This document shows positions 1 through 15,584 of a DNA stretch of 64,000 nucleotides, one piece after another. Under the pieces are notes generated by a model. The model saw only the letters and a program-made list of their open reading frames with translations, was not told the DNA's origin and made no database searches. The position numbers and the translations under genes are program-made. How positions within the stretch are numbered: position 1 is the stretch's first letter; every line of letters starts with the position of its first letter. This DNA is from Eriocheir sinensis (Eukaryota; Arthropoda; Malacostraca; Decapoda; Varunidae): the NCBI RefSeq assembly GCF_024679095.1, contig NC_066509.1:19798737-19862736 (forward strand), read 5' to 3'.

Positions 1-507
1 GGTTTCTAGGTGGAGTTTCTGAGGGTTTTTCTTATATTCAAGGAATATTTCAGTCTTTTGGTCTCTCAGGAAGGGCGTCTGATACTCTCAAGTTGGTGGA
101 GAACACCTGGTGACAGGTGCCACTGGCGAGGCCTCGAAAGGGTCGCAGAGTTGGGTTAGACGTTTCGGAAAGTGGGAACGAATTTCTGTTTCCTCTCCTC
201 CTTGCCAACTCTGCTCTGTGTGACTACGCCGGCCCTGTGCTATGGGACAAAACTTCGAGGACAATAGCTGAAAAGCGCCGGGTTGTGAAAGTCTCTCTCG
301 TGACCGAGGCTCAGGACAAGCGATTGGTCTTTGAGGCGTTTTCAAGACCCTGTGGGAGCGAACTCCCAGTGTTGGAGGCATCTAACACAGCAGTATCTAT
401 TTTCCATGCACAATTTTTATACAATTCAATTTATGGTCACAATTTAAGTTATTTCGAAAGCGCTTTCAATATTTGTCCAAACTGTTAACTCGCTTAAATT
501 TCTAACA
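1..507. other. Unassigned sequence upstream of ORF1, possible 5' UTR of the family A element
   Basis: No recognised gene. Open frames of about 100 codons exist on both strands (for example 117-488 on the plus strand), but they have no family features and overlap each other. The stretch lies directly upstream of the retrotransposon ORF1 start at 508, so it may be the element's 5' untranslated region. It shares no obvious similarity with the region upstream of the related element in the inverted-repeat arms, so this stays an inference. Confidence 0.3.
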
Positions 508-1736
508 ATGCCTTCGAACCTTAAGTGTGACGTCTGTCCCGGACGTTTTGCAGCTCAGTTCTTCCAGCTGAGTAAAACTTGCCGCCTCTGCGTTCAAATA
601 TTACATCTTCAGAAGGCTGTGAGTGAATGGAAAGTCAAGCACAATGATCTTGAAAAGAAATTTGTAGCCCTTCAGGAATTTGTTTTAACTAATGTGGCAG
701 TGACTCCACCATCGATGGTGGAGAGGCCCTCCACTGAGATTGTGCCCTCTCCAGACGACCCTCCTGCTTCACGGGAGGACGTGTTACCTGCCTCACAGGT
801 TGACTCCCAGCCTGCCCCACAGGATAACCCCCAGCCTGCCTCACAGGCTAACCCCCAGCCTGCCTCACAGGCTAACCCCCAGCCTGCCTCACAGGCTAAC
901 CACCGGCCTGCCTCACAGAACAACCGCCAGCCTGCCTCACAGGCTGACCCCCAGCCTGCCTCACAGGCTAGCCCCCAGCCTGCTTCACAGGCTAACTCCC
1001 AACCTGCCTCACAGGACAACTTCCAGCCTGCCCCACTTAACGCTTCTCTTCCTGCTTCACAGGATGTCGGGTTCCAACCTGTAAGGAATGGAGCCAAACC
1101 GAAGCAGGCAACCAAGGATTTACTGACCCCCACTACCTTCAATAGGTTCCAGGTGCTGGCAGACACCATGGAGGATGAGTTCGAGACTCGCCTAGTTGGG
1201 GACTCCATGGTGCGTGGCCAGCTGGTTGAGTTCTGTGGTCGTTCATCAAACGGCCGCAGAAAACGTTACTGCTATACAGGTGTTAGATTGACGACATCAC
1301 CGCAGCGTGCGATGATGTCACGAGAAATGCCGACCGAAACACCCTCTTTGTCATTCACGCGGGGACAAATGACGTAAAGACAACCCTTTCTGAGGAACTG
1401 CTTGAGAAATACCGCCGCATGATCAAGCAGTATAAACGTAAAACGGATGCCGGTAACATCATAATTTCAGGAATCCTCCCGAGGGTCGGTGCCGAATCTA
1501 GCTTTTACAGTAAGGCCTTCAGCACAAACAACAGACTTCAGTCCCTTTGCTCACAAGAAAACGTCCAGTTCGCTAACTTGTGGAACAATTTTTACTACGA
1601 CTCAGACTTGTTCCTTCCTGATGGCATTCACTTAAACCCTGTTGGAGCAGCCCGTTTCGGGAGGCTGCTCTGTGACCAAGTGGCTCTTCGAAAGCCAAAA
1701 AACGCGGAGGCGAGAACACCAGCAGCTCCACCGTAA
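508..1736 (+). pseudogene. Retrotransposon ORF1: zinc finger, PQPASQ repeats, SGNH esterase (frameshifted)
   Basis: The start ATG at 508 is followed by a CxxC...CxxC finger (CDVC near residue 8, CRLC near residue 26), then a heptad-like charged stretch around residues 30-60. A Pro/Gln/Ala/Ser-rich zone at about residues 90-185 consists of 8-residue repeats of the PQPASQAN type. After that comes the esterase: GDSM (block I, catalytic Ser) near residue 231, then, after a shift of reading frame near 1290, GTND (block III) around 1365 and DGIHLNP (catalytic Asp and His) around 1621. CR1/L2-clade elements are known to carry finger-plus-esterase ORF1 proteins thought to act in RNA or membrane binding. 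The frame break between blocks I and III means no intact protein is made. Confidence 0.75.
812..1045 (+). repeat. 24-bp coding minisatellite inside ORF1
   Basis: About ten head-to-tail copies of a 24-bp unit (core CAGCCTGCCTCACAGGCTAA) encode 8-residue Pro-Gln-Pro-Ala-Ser-Gln repeats. The unit is a multiple of three, so copy-number change keeps the frame. The reverse strand is also open, giving a spurious antisense frame at 672-1208. Confidence 0.85.
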
Positions 1737-1775
1737 GGGTGCACTCAACCCGCAAAACTCCCGACTCGAATCACA

Positions 1776-2390
1776 TTAAAGCTTGCTATGTAAACGTTCG
1801 TAGCCTACGTAACAAATTTGAAGACTAGAAGTCCTCGCAGCTACAAATCATTATCACATCATCGGAGTCACAGAATCTTGGATAGACACTTCAAATAGAG
1901 ATTTCATTGCGGAATATAGATTACCGGTTTATACCATTTTTACTCATGAAAGAGAGAACAGACAGGGTGGAAGCGTTATCTTTTATATCCACAACTCTCT
2001 CCATCCAGTATCCGTGAAAACAGATATTATAACCAATGTGGACACGGTCTTCATTGAAATTAAAATAAATCTCGTAAAATAGTAATTGGGCTTATCTACA
2101 GACCGCCAAGGCAGACTCTTGATATCGACCACGCATTAAGTGAATTATTATTAAAAACAAGTAGCAGTTGCGAGGCAGTAATTGTTGGGGACTTCAACTT
2201 GCCAGTGAAAAGATGGGGTGAACCGTTGAACTGTCATACAGGGCTCGACCTGTACACAAATTTACTAGAAAGTGATTTACATCAACACGTTCAAGAACCG
2301 ACTCGGGAAAATAATATACTTGACCTTATCTTTTCAACGACAGCTGATCTAGTTAACGAAGTAAATGTTGGTCCAGTTTTTAGTTCTAGC
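1776..2390 (+). pseudogene. APE-type endonuclease fragment of copy A1
   Basis: Translation in changing frames gives the endonuclease landmarks in order: VNVRSLRNKFE (N-terminal Asn block, followed by an in-frame TAG), GVTESWID with the catalytic Glu, GLIYRPPRQ, and VGDFNLP with the catalytic Asp and Asn near 2188-2205. The final SDH block is not reached, because the sequence switches to another element just after NEVNVGPVFSS. The enzyme family nicks target DNA to prime reverse transcription. This copy has at least two stops and no catalytic His block. Confidence 0.7.
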
Positions 2391-5466
<3,076 letters not shown>

Positions 5467-5755
5467 CCAGGGTGTCCCGCCTGTGGAATACATTCACTGC
5501 AGCAGGGCCAACAGTGAGGGATATGTCCACTCAGCAGGTAAAAGTGGCTGCTCACAGGTGGCGAAGAACATGCCCCACACCACTAGTGATGCTAAATACA
5601 CAGTGAACAAGTGTAAAGGCCTTTTGAAATAATGCACAAGAAAAAGTGACATTTTAAGCCCTGAAAAGTGCACAGTGAAACATATGCTACTCGAACGATT
5701 GCGTAAAGTGTCGTCGGCAAAATACAAATATGTTGTGTACAATAATTTCGTCAGT

Positions 5756-5759
<4 letters not shown>

Positions 5760-5850
<91 letters not shown>
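5760..5850. repeat. GA microsatellite
   Basis: About 45 uninterrupted GA units. Confidence 0.95.
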
Positions 5851-5851
<1 letters not shown>

Positions 5852-6186
5852 ATATACAGACAAAGGCAGACAAAAAGAACATTAAACAAAGTCGAAAAAA
5901 TACAAATAAATAAAAAAAAAATGCATCATTAAGAGAAATAATATATTAGCCACGAGTAACCTTCCCTGAATGTCTTGTTTTCATCAATAAACGAAGTAAT
6001 TAATCAAATAAGTTGTATTCAATAAATGCAATATTGTGCAACAAAACAACACTAAGGATACAATACAACAACAAGGAAAAAAATATTACCACCAGAAATC
6101 TTCCTATAAACTACGTATAAGCACACTCAATAGTAGAAAATATCATTATTTAAACAGCAAAATAATCACTGTAATCAAACTACAAT

Positions 6187-6191
<5 letters not shown>

Positions 6192-6228
<37 letters not shown>

Positions 6229-6244
6229 CACACACGCAAACACA
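6192..6244. repeat. CA microsatellite
   Basis: About 25 CA units with a few CG interruptions. Confidence 0.9.
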
Positions 6245-8845
6245 CAGAAAAGAAATCCGATATCTACCCATAATTTTCCCACAATCTTCCTTTTTCTCCC
6301 CACGATCTAAGTCTTTACATAAAAAAAATAATTATACCCACCAATATTTTTTCCCTCATCTCCCTCTGTTTCCAACACTGCATCGCCCTATAAGAAAAAA
6401 AAAAATCCGACAAGCACTGATAACTTTCCCACAGTCACCCTTTTCCCCACGCCTCTTGATATCCGCACGTGAAAAAGAAATACATAAATCTTCCAATATA
6501 AAAAGAAAAAGAGTATCGCTTTTCCTAAGCTTCCCACGATCGCCTTTATGCAGCCTTCATCCCGGCGTCACGTCCTGGTTCGGCGGTGGAAGGGTCCGTT
6601 GGTTCCCTGCCTGCCTCATACCCAGGTGAGGCGGCGATAATGTGATGGCCTCTTGTGTTACCTTGAAATATTTATCTTCTTGGGGCGGGGAAAGGGAGAT
6701 GGTGGTGGTGGGGAGGAGGGGAGGGGAAGGTTGTGGCGATAGTGGGGGGGAAGGGGTAAGGTAGCGGTGATGGTGGTAGTGGTGGTTGTGGTAGTGGTGG
6801 TGGGGGAAGAGGAGGAAAAGAATGTTGAGGTGTAGGAGGAGGAGGAGGAAGTGTTGGTATTGATAGCTGTGGTAGTTGTGGTGGAAAAGGAGGAAGATGA
6901 GGTGAAGAGGAGAGAAGAGAGGGTTGAGAAGAAAGAGGAGAAGTAGGTAAAGGTTAAGAAGTAGGAAAAAAAAGAGGTTAAGTTCGAGAGGAGAGGATGA
7001 AAGGGTGGAGGAGGAGTAAAAGAAAAACACGAAAGGAAAAAAGAAGGAAGAAAAATTAGAGGGAGGAGGAGGAGGAGGCGAAAGAACATGAACAAAAATA
7101 AGAGAAAAAAGGAAACAATAGCGAAAATCGGAGATGGAGAAAGAGGAAAACAGTAGGAAGATCATCAGGAAAAATAGAATATTAGAAAATTATAAAAGAA
7201 AAGAAAAGGAGGATTAAGGGGAAAAAAACATTACATCCACCTCTGTTTCTTCCCTTTTCCTTCCCTCTCTTCCGGAAAGCAAAATTATGCCAAAATAAAA
7301 CTTCCTTATTCTGGTTCGCCCTTTCCTTCCTTCACCTCCCTCCTGTAACAGCTCCAGCGTGTTCCCTTCCCCTCCCCACACCTGTCCTCACTTCCCACCT
7401 GCCGCCTCGCCTTCACCTCAGGAGCACTAAAGGGGCATCAGGTCACCTTGTTTCATTGCCTTGGTTAACTTTTTTATTCATTTTGTTTGGTGTGTGGTGT
7501 CTACTTATTATGGTAATTCAACGTTTGTTTTTTCTGTTTGGTTTTGTTTCTTATATCCACCTTGATTTTTCCATATATTCTGGTTTTACTATTTTAATGT
7601 AGTTTTTTCTTGGTAATACGTTTGGATACTTTTTTTTTATTTCGTGCATGTTTTGTTTCATGTTTTATTTTGGCATAATTTTGCTTTCCGGTTTAATTCT
7701 CGTTCCTTATCAAATGATCCACCCTAATGTCTTTGTTTTTATTTCACTTATTTTTGTTGATATGTATAAGTTTCATTGTATCAAATTCTTTCCTCCTGGC
7801 TCCCTCTGCTTGGTGTGTGTTTGTTTTCGCTTGCTCTCAGCCTTCGCTCCTCACTACCACATTTTCTCTTATTTAATGCATTATATCTTTATCTAAATTT
7901 TGTTTTAGTTTTTAGATCATCCGTGTGTCTTTTTCTTTGTTGACCTATTATTACGTCGTCATTTTCCATATTAACTTATTACTGTTACCATCCTTTGCCT
8001 TGTTACCTGACTCTTGCATCACCTATGTGTCAACTCCTCTATATTGTTGTGTGCATGGAAAGAAGAGTTGGAGAAGAAGACCGAAACAGGCGGGTAGTGC
8101 CAGGTCAAGACGTGGAACCAAAATCTGTAGAAACCTTTACGGAAGAAATATTTACGATCAAAAAGAACTGGAAAAAGACACTACAGATAATATAATTATA
8201 AGCGAGATGAAGTAGAATATACTCAGCAAACTTAAGAACTAAAATTGAAAACCTGCGATCGAGCTTAGAAAAATATTGGAAAGAGTGGCAGACAAAACGA
8301 AACAGAATTGACGATCCATAGTAAATGAGATAGACGAATAGGAAACGGATATAAATGAGGAAAGCTAATGGAGAAAAGTATATTCTGTGACGTTTTCTGT
8401 GTCCGGCGCTGAGGCTCGGAAAGAGAGACAAGGGTGACGATGATGAATGCTCACCCTTCGCCTCTCTATACACCTTTCACCTCCCCCTTCTCACCTCTCG
8501 CCTCCCTGCTCATCCTTGCCTCCCTATTCACTCTGCGCTTCTGGTTACTCTTCGTCTCCATATTCATCCACTCCATTCCATCACAGCATATGTCTCACGT
8601 AACACACAGACTCATTTATGTAGAATTTATCATTGTTGTTGTAGTTGTGACTGTAGTAGACGCAGCAGTAAAGGTTGTAATATTCACGGTTAGGATAGCC
8701 ACCCCAACACACCACCTTACCTAACCCAGCAATAACACATCCACACATTCAAGAAGTAATAGGAGGAAGAGGTGGAGGAGGAGGATAAGTAGTTGTTAAT
8801 ATTACTACATAGGTGTAGCAGTAAACTTAGATAGTTACGGCTAGT

Positions 8846-11800
8846 ATGCTCGTCCCCCTGACACGACCACCCTCGCCTCAGGCCAACACCCACACCCTCG
8901 GTCCCTTACACGGCCACCCTAGCCTCAGGCCAACACCCACACCCTCGGTCCATTACACGGCCACCCTAGCCTCAGGCCAACACCCACACCCTCGGTCCCC
9001 TTACAAGACCACCCTAGCCTCAGGCCAACACCCACACCCTCGGCCCCCTTACACGACCACCCTAACCTCAGGCCAACACCCGCACCCTTGGTCCCTTACA
9101 CGACCACCCTAGCCTCAGGCCAACACCCACACCCTCGGTCCTCTTACACGACCACCCTAGCCTCAGGCCAACACCCACACCCTCGGTCCCTTACACGACC
9201 ACCCTAGCCACAGGCCAACACCCGCACCCTCGGTCTCTTACATGACCACCCTAGCCTCAGGCAACACCCACACCCTCGGTCCCTTACATGACCACCCTAG
9301 CCTCAGGCCAAAACCCACACCCTCGGTCCCTTACACGACCACCCTAGCCTCAGGCCGACACCCACACCCTCGGTCCCTTACACGGCCACCCTAGCCTCAG
9401 GCCAACACCCGTACCCTCGGTCCCTTACACGACCACCCTAGCCTCAGGCCAACACCCACTCCCTCGGTTCCTTATACGACCACCCTAGCCTCAGGCCAAC
9501 ACCCGCACCCTCGGTCCCTTACAGGACCACCCTAGCCTCAGGCCAACACCCACACCCTCGGTCCCTTACACGACCACCCTAGCCTCAGGCCTACACCCGC
9601 ACCCTCGGTCCCTTACAAGATCACCCTAGCCTCAGGCCAACACTCACACCCTCGGTCCCTTACACAGCCACCCTGGCTTCAGGCCAACACCCGCACCCTC
9701 GGTCCCCTTACACGACCACCCAAGCCACAGGCCAACACCCGCACCCTCGGTCCCTTACACGGCCACCCTAGCCTCAGGCCTACACCCACACCCTTGGTCC
9801 CTTACATGACCATCCTAGCCTCAGGCCAACACCCGCACCCTCGGTCCCTTACACGATCACCCTAGCCTCAGGCCAACACCCACACCCTCGGTCCCTTACA
9901 CGGCCACCCTAGCCTCAGGCCAAAACCCGCACCCTTGGTCTCCTTACACGACCACCCAAGCCTCAGGCCAACACCCACACCCTCGGTCCCTTACACGACC
10001 ACCTTAGCCTCAGGCCAACACTCACACCCTCCGTCCCTTACACGAAAACCCGAGCCTCAGGCCAACACCCACACCCTTGGTACCTTACATGACCACCCTA
10101 GCCTCAGGCCAACACACGCACCCTCGGTCCCCTTACACGACCACCCTAGTCTCAGGCCAACACCCACACCCTCGGTCCCTTACACGGCAACCCAAGCCTC
10201 AGGCCAACACCCACACCCTCGGTCCCTTACACGACCAACCTAGCCTCAGGCCAACACCCACACCCACGGTCCCTTACACGGCTACCTTAGCCTAAGGCCA
10301 TCACCCACACCCTCGGCCCCTTACACGTCCACCCTAGCCTCAGGCCAGCACCCACACCCTCGGTCCCCTTACACGACCACCATAGCCTCAGACCAACACC
10401 CACACCCTCGGTCCCTTACACGGCCACCCTAGCCTCAGGCCAACACCCACATCCTCGGTCCCTTACACGGCTACCCTAGCCTAAGGCCATCACCCACACC
10501 CTCGGCCCCTTACACGTTCACCCTAGCCTCAGGCCAACACCCACACCCTCGGTCCTCTTACACGACCACCCTAGCCTCAGGCCAACACCCGCACCCTCGG
10601 TCCCTTACACGCCCACCCTAGCCTCAGGCCAACACCCGCACCCTCGGTCCCCTTACACGACCACCCTAGCCTCAGGCCAACACCTGCACCCTCGGTCCCC
10701 TTACATTACCACCCTAGCCTCAGGCCAACACCCACACCCTCGGTCTACATACACGACCACCCTAGCCTCAGGCCAACACCCGCACCCTCGGTCCCCTTAC
10801 ACAACCGACCTAGCCTCAGGCCAACACCCACACCCTCGGTCCCTTACACGACCACCCTAGCCTCAGGCCAACACCCACACCTTCGGTCCCTCACACGACC
10901 ACCCTAGCCTCAGGCCAACACCCGTACCCTCGGTCCCTTACACGACCACCCTAGCCTCTGGCCACACCCCGTACCCTCGGTCCCTTACACGACCACCCTA
11001 GCCTCAGGCCAACACCCGCATCCTCGGTCCCTTAAACGACCACCCTAACCTCAGGCCAACACTCGCACCCTCGGTCACTTACATGACCACCCTAGCCTCA
11101 GGCCAACACCCGCACCCTCGGTCCCTTACACGACCACCCTAGCCTCAGGCCAACACCCGCACCCTCTGTCCCCTTACACGACCACCCTAGCCTCAGCCCA
11201 ACACCCACACCCTCGGTCCCTTACACGACCACCCTAGCCTCAGGCCAAAACCCGTACCCTCGGTCCTTTACACGACCACCCTAGCCTCAGGCCAACACCC
11301 GCACCCTCGGTCCCTTAAACGACCACCCTAACCTCAGGCCAACACCCGCACCCTCGGTCACTTACATGACCACCCTAGCCTCAGGCCAACACCCGCACCC
11401 TCGGTCCCTTACACGACCACCCTAGCCTCAGACCAACACCCGCATCCTCTTTCCCTTACACGACCACCCTAGCCTCAGGTCAACACCCGCACCCTCGGTC
11501 CCCTTAAACGACCACCCTAGCCTCAGGCCAACACCCACACCCTCGGTCCCTTACACGACCACCCTAGCCTCAGGCCAACACCCACACCCTCAGTCACTTA
11601 CACGACCACCCTATCCTCAGACCAACACCCACACCCTCGGTCCCTTACATGACCGCCATTGCCTCAGGCCAACACCCGCACCCTCGGTCCCCTTACACGA
11701 CCACCCTAGCCTCAGGCCGACACCCACACCCTCGGTCCCTTACACGGCCGCCCTAGCCTCATGCTAACACCCGCACCTTCGGTCCCCTTACACGACCACC

Positions 11801-12955
11801 CTAGCCTCAGGTCAACACCCGCACCCTCGGTCCCCTTACACAACCACCCTAGCCTCAGGCCAACACCCATATCCTTGGTCCCCTTACACGGCCACCCTAG
11901 CCTTAGGTCAACACCCGCTCCCTCGGTCCCTTAAACGGCGACCCTAGCCTCAGGCCAACACCCGCACCCTCGGTCCCCTTACACGGCCACCCTAGCCTCA
12001 GGCCAACACCCGTACCCTCGGCCCCTTTACATGACCACCCTAGCCTCAGTCCAACACCCGCATCCTCGGTCCCTTGCATGACCACCCTAGCCTCAGGCAC
12101 CCTCGGTCCCTTACACGACCACCCTAGCCTGAGGTCAACACCCACACCCTCGGTTCCTTACACGGCCACCCTAGCCTCAGGCCAACACCCGCACCCTCGG
12201 TCCCCTTACACGACCACCCTAGCCTCAGGCCAACACCCACACCCTCGGTCCCCTTACACGACCACCCTTGCCTCAGGCCAACACCCGCATCCTCGGTCCC
12301 ATACACGACCACCCTAGCCTCAGGCCAACACCCACACCCTCGGTCCCCTTACACGACCACCCTAGCCTCAGGCCAACACCCGCACCCTAAGTCCCCTTAC
12401 ACGACCACCCTAGCCTCAGGCCAACACCCGCACCCTCGGTCCCCTTACACGACCACCCTAGCCTCAGGCCAACACCCGCACCCTCGGTCCCCTTACACGA
12501 CCACCCTAGCCTCAGACCAACACCCACACCCTCGGTCCCCTTATACGACCACCCTAGCCTCAGGCCAACACCCACACCCTCGGTCCCTTACACGACCACC
12601 CTAGCCTCAGGCCAACACCCGCACCCTCGGTCCCTTACACGGCCCCCCTAGCCTCAGGCCAACACCCGCACCCTCGGTCCCCTTACACGACCACCCTAGC
12701 CTCATACAAACACCCGCACCCTCGGTTACACGACCACCCTAGCCTCAGGCCAACACCCGCACCTTCGGTCCCCTTACACGACCACCCTAGCCTCATGCCA
12801 ACACCCACACCCTCGGTCCCTTACACGACCACCCTAGCCTCAGGCCAACACCCTCACCCTCGGTCCCCATACACGACCACCCTTGCCTCAGGCACCCTCG
12901 GTCCCTTACACGGCCACCCTAGCCTCAGGCCAACACCTGCACCCTCGGTTCACCA
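8846..12955. repeat. 4.1-kb minisatellite, 47/48-bp unit, about 86 copies
   Basis: Head-to-tail copies of a unit whose core reads CCTCAGGCCAACACCCRCAC followed by CCTCGGTCCC(C)TTACACGRCC and ACCCTAG. Units are 47 bp, or 48 bp when an extra C is present in TCCCC. Common variants are A/G in CACCCRCACC and GGCC/GACC before ACCCTAG. Some copies carry small deletions, and a few near 12080 and 12890 are shortened. The 48-bp form is in frame, so runs of it produce spurious 16-residue repeat proteins on both strands. The array stops abruptly at a GC-rich segment near 12950. It occurs only here in the window. Confidence 0.95.
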
Positions 12956-13560
12956 CGCCGCCGCGCGGGTTTAGCGGAGACAAAATATGGAGCTAATCTA
13001 GGTCGCCGCCTCCCGCGAGAGATTTTACCCGGCGAGTAATGACTAAATACACATACGGCGGCCGCGATGCGCCATCAGTAAGTGGCAGGATATTATACCA
13101 GCCGCCCGGCGGCGAGGAACAGCAGCAATAACAGCAACGAGAAAACCAGTGATATTGAAATCCCAAGTCTTGAAAGAGCAAACATAAAAAAAAATAGCGG
13201 CAACAAACAAACGAACAAACAACAAACAAGCTACAAACAAGCAAAGAAACGAACATCAAGAAAACAGCAAACAACAAATAACATACAAAGAAGAGCAGCA
13301 GCAACACCACCAGCAACATTAATAACATCAACGAGAAAAACAGTGATATTGAATCCTCGTGTCTTTAAACAACAAACAACAAGAATAAAAGCAGTAGTGA
13401 CAGAAGTACGAGACATCAGTAGAAAGAAACAACAGCAACAGCACTATCAGCCAAAAAACAGCAGAAGCAGGAGATAATAATACCAACAGAAAATAGGTTG
13501 TTAATATTCTTTCGATAGTCACATAATAGAGTAACTTTGCTCCACACACTTAATTAAGTA
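12956..13560. other. GC-rich junction followed by CAA-rich low-complexity DNA
   Basis: The first 170 bases are rich in CpG (GCCGCCGCGCGGG and similar), unlike the surroundings. From about 13120 to 13470 the plus strand is very rich in CAA/ACA/AGC and poor in T. No coding or RNA feature is recognised; the 131-codon frame at 13082-13477 is Lys/Gln/Asn/Thr-rich as expected from composition. Confidence 0.55.
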
Positions 13561-13925
13561 ACCAGTTTGTGTTCCCTTTGCACAAAGTATCAGTGTAACC
13601 ATTTTTGTTCCCCCTACACAAAATAAGGTACCCATTATCTCATCTCCTGACACTAATAATTAACCGTTTCTACTCTCTTTGCCCGTGCCCAAATCATGTA
13701 CCCATTTTTTTGCTCCCCTTAAACAAATCAATTATAAGCATTTCTGTCCCACTACATATATTCAGTTACCCATTACTCATCCCCTTACAGATCACCAAAT
13801 AACCCTTTCTATCCCCCTTACACAAAAACAGGTGCCTATTATTTTATCCCCTTACACAAAACCAACTGACCATTTTCATCCGCTAACGCAAAATCTACCA
13901 ACTATCTTTTACCCCTTTTCTTTCG
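13561..13925. repeat. Degenerate tandem repeat, roughly 40-bp unit
   Basis: Seven to nine loose copies of a pattern in which a 'taCCCATTTyT' block alternates with a 'CCCCTTACACAAA' block. The spacing is about 36-44 bases and the copies are strongly diverged. Unit boundaries are approximate. Confidence 0.6.
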
Positions 13926-13972
13926 CACGATCAAGGATGAAGGAGGGCGACTAAATGGAGGAAAAGTGAGAG

Positions 13973-14045
13973 TATAAAAAGCTTTATACTGGAACGTCTT
14001 AAGGGAAGCGTGTCTACAGGTCTTCGGTGTCACCAGTTCAGCGAG
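13973..14045 (+). promoter_or_regulatory. Candidate TATA promoter with short non-coding first exon and splice donor
   Basis: TATAAAAA at 13973-13980 is followed about 30 bases later by purine starts, and then by GCGAG|GTGAGT, a good splice-donor match at 14045/14046. No ATG lies between them, so any first exon would be untranslated. This layout (TATA, short first exon, strong donor) is common in arthropod genes, but no downstream coding exon could be identified, so the call is a hypothesis. Confidence 0.3.
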
Positions 14046-14070
14046 GTGAGTGACTATTAATTATGGCTGC

Positions 14071-14400
14071 GGGGGGGGGGGGGGGAGGTGAGGGAGAAAG
14101 AGAGGAGGAGGAGGAGGTGGTGGTAGGGGGGGGTGAAGGTGGAGGAGGAGGAGAAGGAGTTGCGTAATAATGAAAAAAATGAAGAGGAGGAGGAGAATGT
14201 TGGGGAGGAGATGGAGGAGGATTTGCGTGATAACAAAAAAGAATGAACAGAGGGAGGAGGAGGAGGAGGAGGAGGAGGAAGAGAAAAACGATTATAAGAA
14301 GAGGAAGCAGTAAAGATGGAGGAGAAAATAAGATAAGTAGAATAAGAACTAGAATAGTTCATTAGGAGAGAACAGAAGAAAAAAAGGAGAAGAAAAAGAA
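14071..14400. repeat. G15 run and GGA-rich purine tract
   Basis: Fifteen consecutive G at 14071-14085 are followed by about 300 bases in which the plus strand is nearly all purine, with many GGA/GAGGAG repeats. Open frames on the minus strand (14057-14503) are Ser/Phe/Pro-rich translations of this tract. Confidence 0.85.
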
Positions 14401-15584
14401 TAAAGAAAAAGAAAGTGGTTCCTCTCTTCCCCCCTGACGCCTGTTGGGTGGGGCGTTTCAACCCTCGGCTCAGGCGGTATATGACAACCCAACACTCGTC
14501 CACTTAGCAGCGTCGTGTCTAGCGAGGAGGAGGCAACTTTCCACGGCCTTGCTTCTGTCTCTCTCCACACCTCCTCCGCCTCACCTCCCCCATAGCTTTA
14601 GGGCCATATCATTAAACATTGCGTCGGCCAAGCACACACATTCGACATGGGTTTCCTAGGAGTTGTGAGCCGTTCCAGGGGTAGTGTTATGACCATGGTG
14701 GGAGTTTGACATGGCTTCTGTACCATGGACTCTAAATACACTCATGAGACCGCATTTTACCTCTTTTATTTTCCCTTTATAAATAATTATTGTCGTGTAT
14801 CGGTAACGTCTAAGAATACCGACCTTGGTCACAAATCTGGAGCAGTTCGCGCATGACGTCACATTGTTTTGCTCCAAGGATTCTGCCTCAACGCTCCTTG
14901 TTTCCGCTGCCTTTAACTTGCATCCTATTTGTCACACATGAAACTCCTCTCCCCGCTTTGTCTTTCTGCCTCTTTCTTACCACTCTGTTCCTCTTCACTG
15001 TGTCTCCTTGGTGTTTGTTTCCTCTTCCACTTCCTCTCCTCTCTTCCTTTCCTTGCTTTTCTCTTCTTCTTTCATGTCTCTACTTCCACCTCCCCACCCC
15101 ACCTACTTCCCTTTTCCTGCCTGTTCCCTCCATTTTTTGTACTTTTCCTTCGTTTTTTTTCTTTATATAATTATTTTCCCCTTGCAGCTTTTGCCACACC
15201 TCTTGTTTGCTTTTAGTTTTGTGGGACAGCTGTGTCCACCCCGTCCACGCCAGGAACCAGGTTTTGCTGTGTTCCCCATCTCGGTGCGGAGTCCAGTGCT
15301 GTCAGAAGCAAAGTAATCTTAATGCTGCCCCACTGACCGTCTTCTTGTATGTTCTCCAGTACCTCGTCTGATGGTCTGTGGCTGGTCTGTTGGTACTGGT
15401 CTCTCTCTAGATCCTCGCCTCATTCCGTCTCTGAATGTCGCTCCCTTACTGCTTCGGCTTCTATTTCCTGCTCCCTTTCTTTCTCTACTTCGTATATGAC
15501 CCCTCTCTTGCCTCTTTATTGCCTCTCTCCAATTCCTCCTCGCCTTAATGTTGTCTCTCCTCTCCCAAACTGTATTGGTCAGCA
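14401..15584. other. Intergenic stretch, partly pyrimidine-rich, no gene recognised
   Basis: 14401-14870 is mixed sequence without features I recognise. 14870-15200 is T/C-rich on the plus strand and gives low-complexity frames in all registers. 15200-15584 is mixed and leads into a retrotransposon fragment. Confidence 0.5.

Larger units (their letters stand above)
508..2390 (+). mobile_element. CR1-like non-LTR retrotransposon remnant (copy A1), 3' half missing
   Basis: The segment has the domain order of CR1-type elements: an ORF1 with an N-terminal Cys-rich finger and a C-terminal SGNH/GDSL-type esterase domain, then the start of ORF2 with an APE-type endonuclease. The reverse transcriptase that should follow is absent. 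At about 2390 the sequence changes to the 5' end of an unrelated element (family B). The missing part does not resume after that second element ends, so this is not a simple nested insertion. Either the element was truncated first, or the two were joined by recombination. Several frameshifts and stops show it is dead. Confidence 0.75.

Noticed and set aside
6557..7165. Membrane-like Phe/Leu/Ser-rich proteins in purine or pyrimidine tracts (also 14057-14503, 32977-33807 and 38119-38490)
   Set aside because: Composition artefacts: pyrimidine-rich strands encode Phe, Leu, Ser and Pro without true membrane-segment patterning or family similarity.
8846..12575. Possible CRISPR-like array or repeat protein gene
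   Set aside because: Units are contiguous without unique spacers, and the open frames switch with 47/48-bp unit length. It is a minisatellite in eukaryotic DNA.
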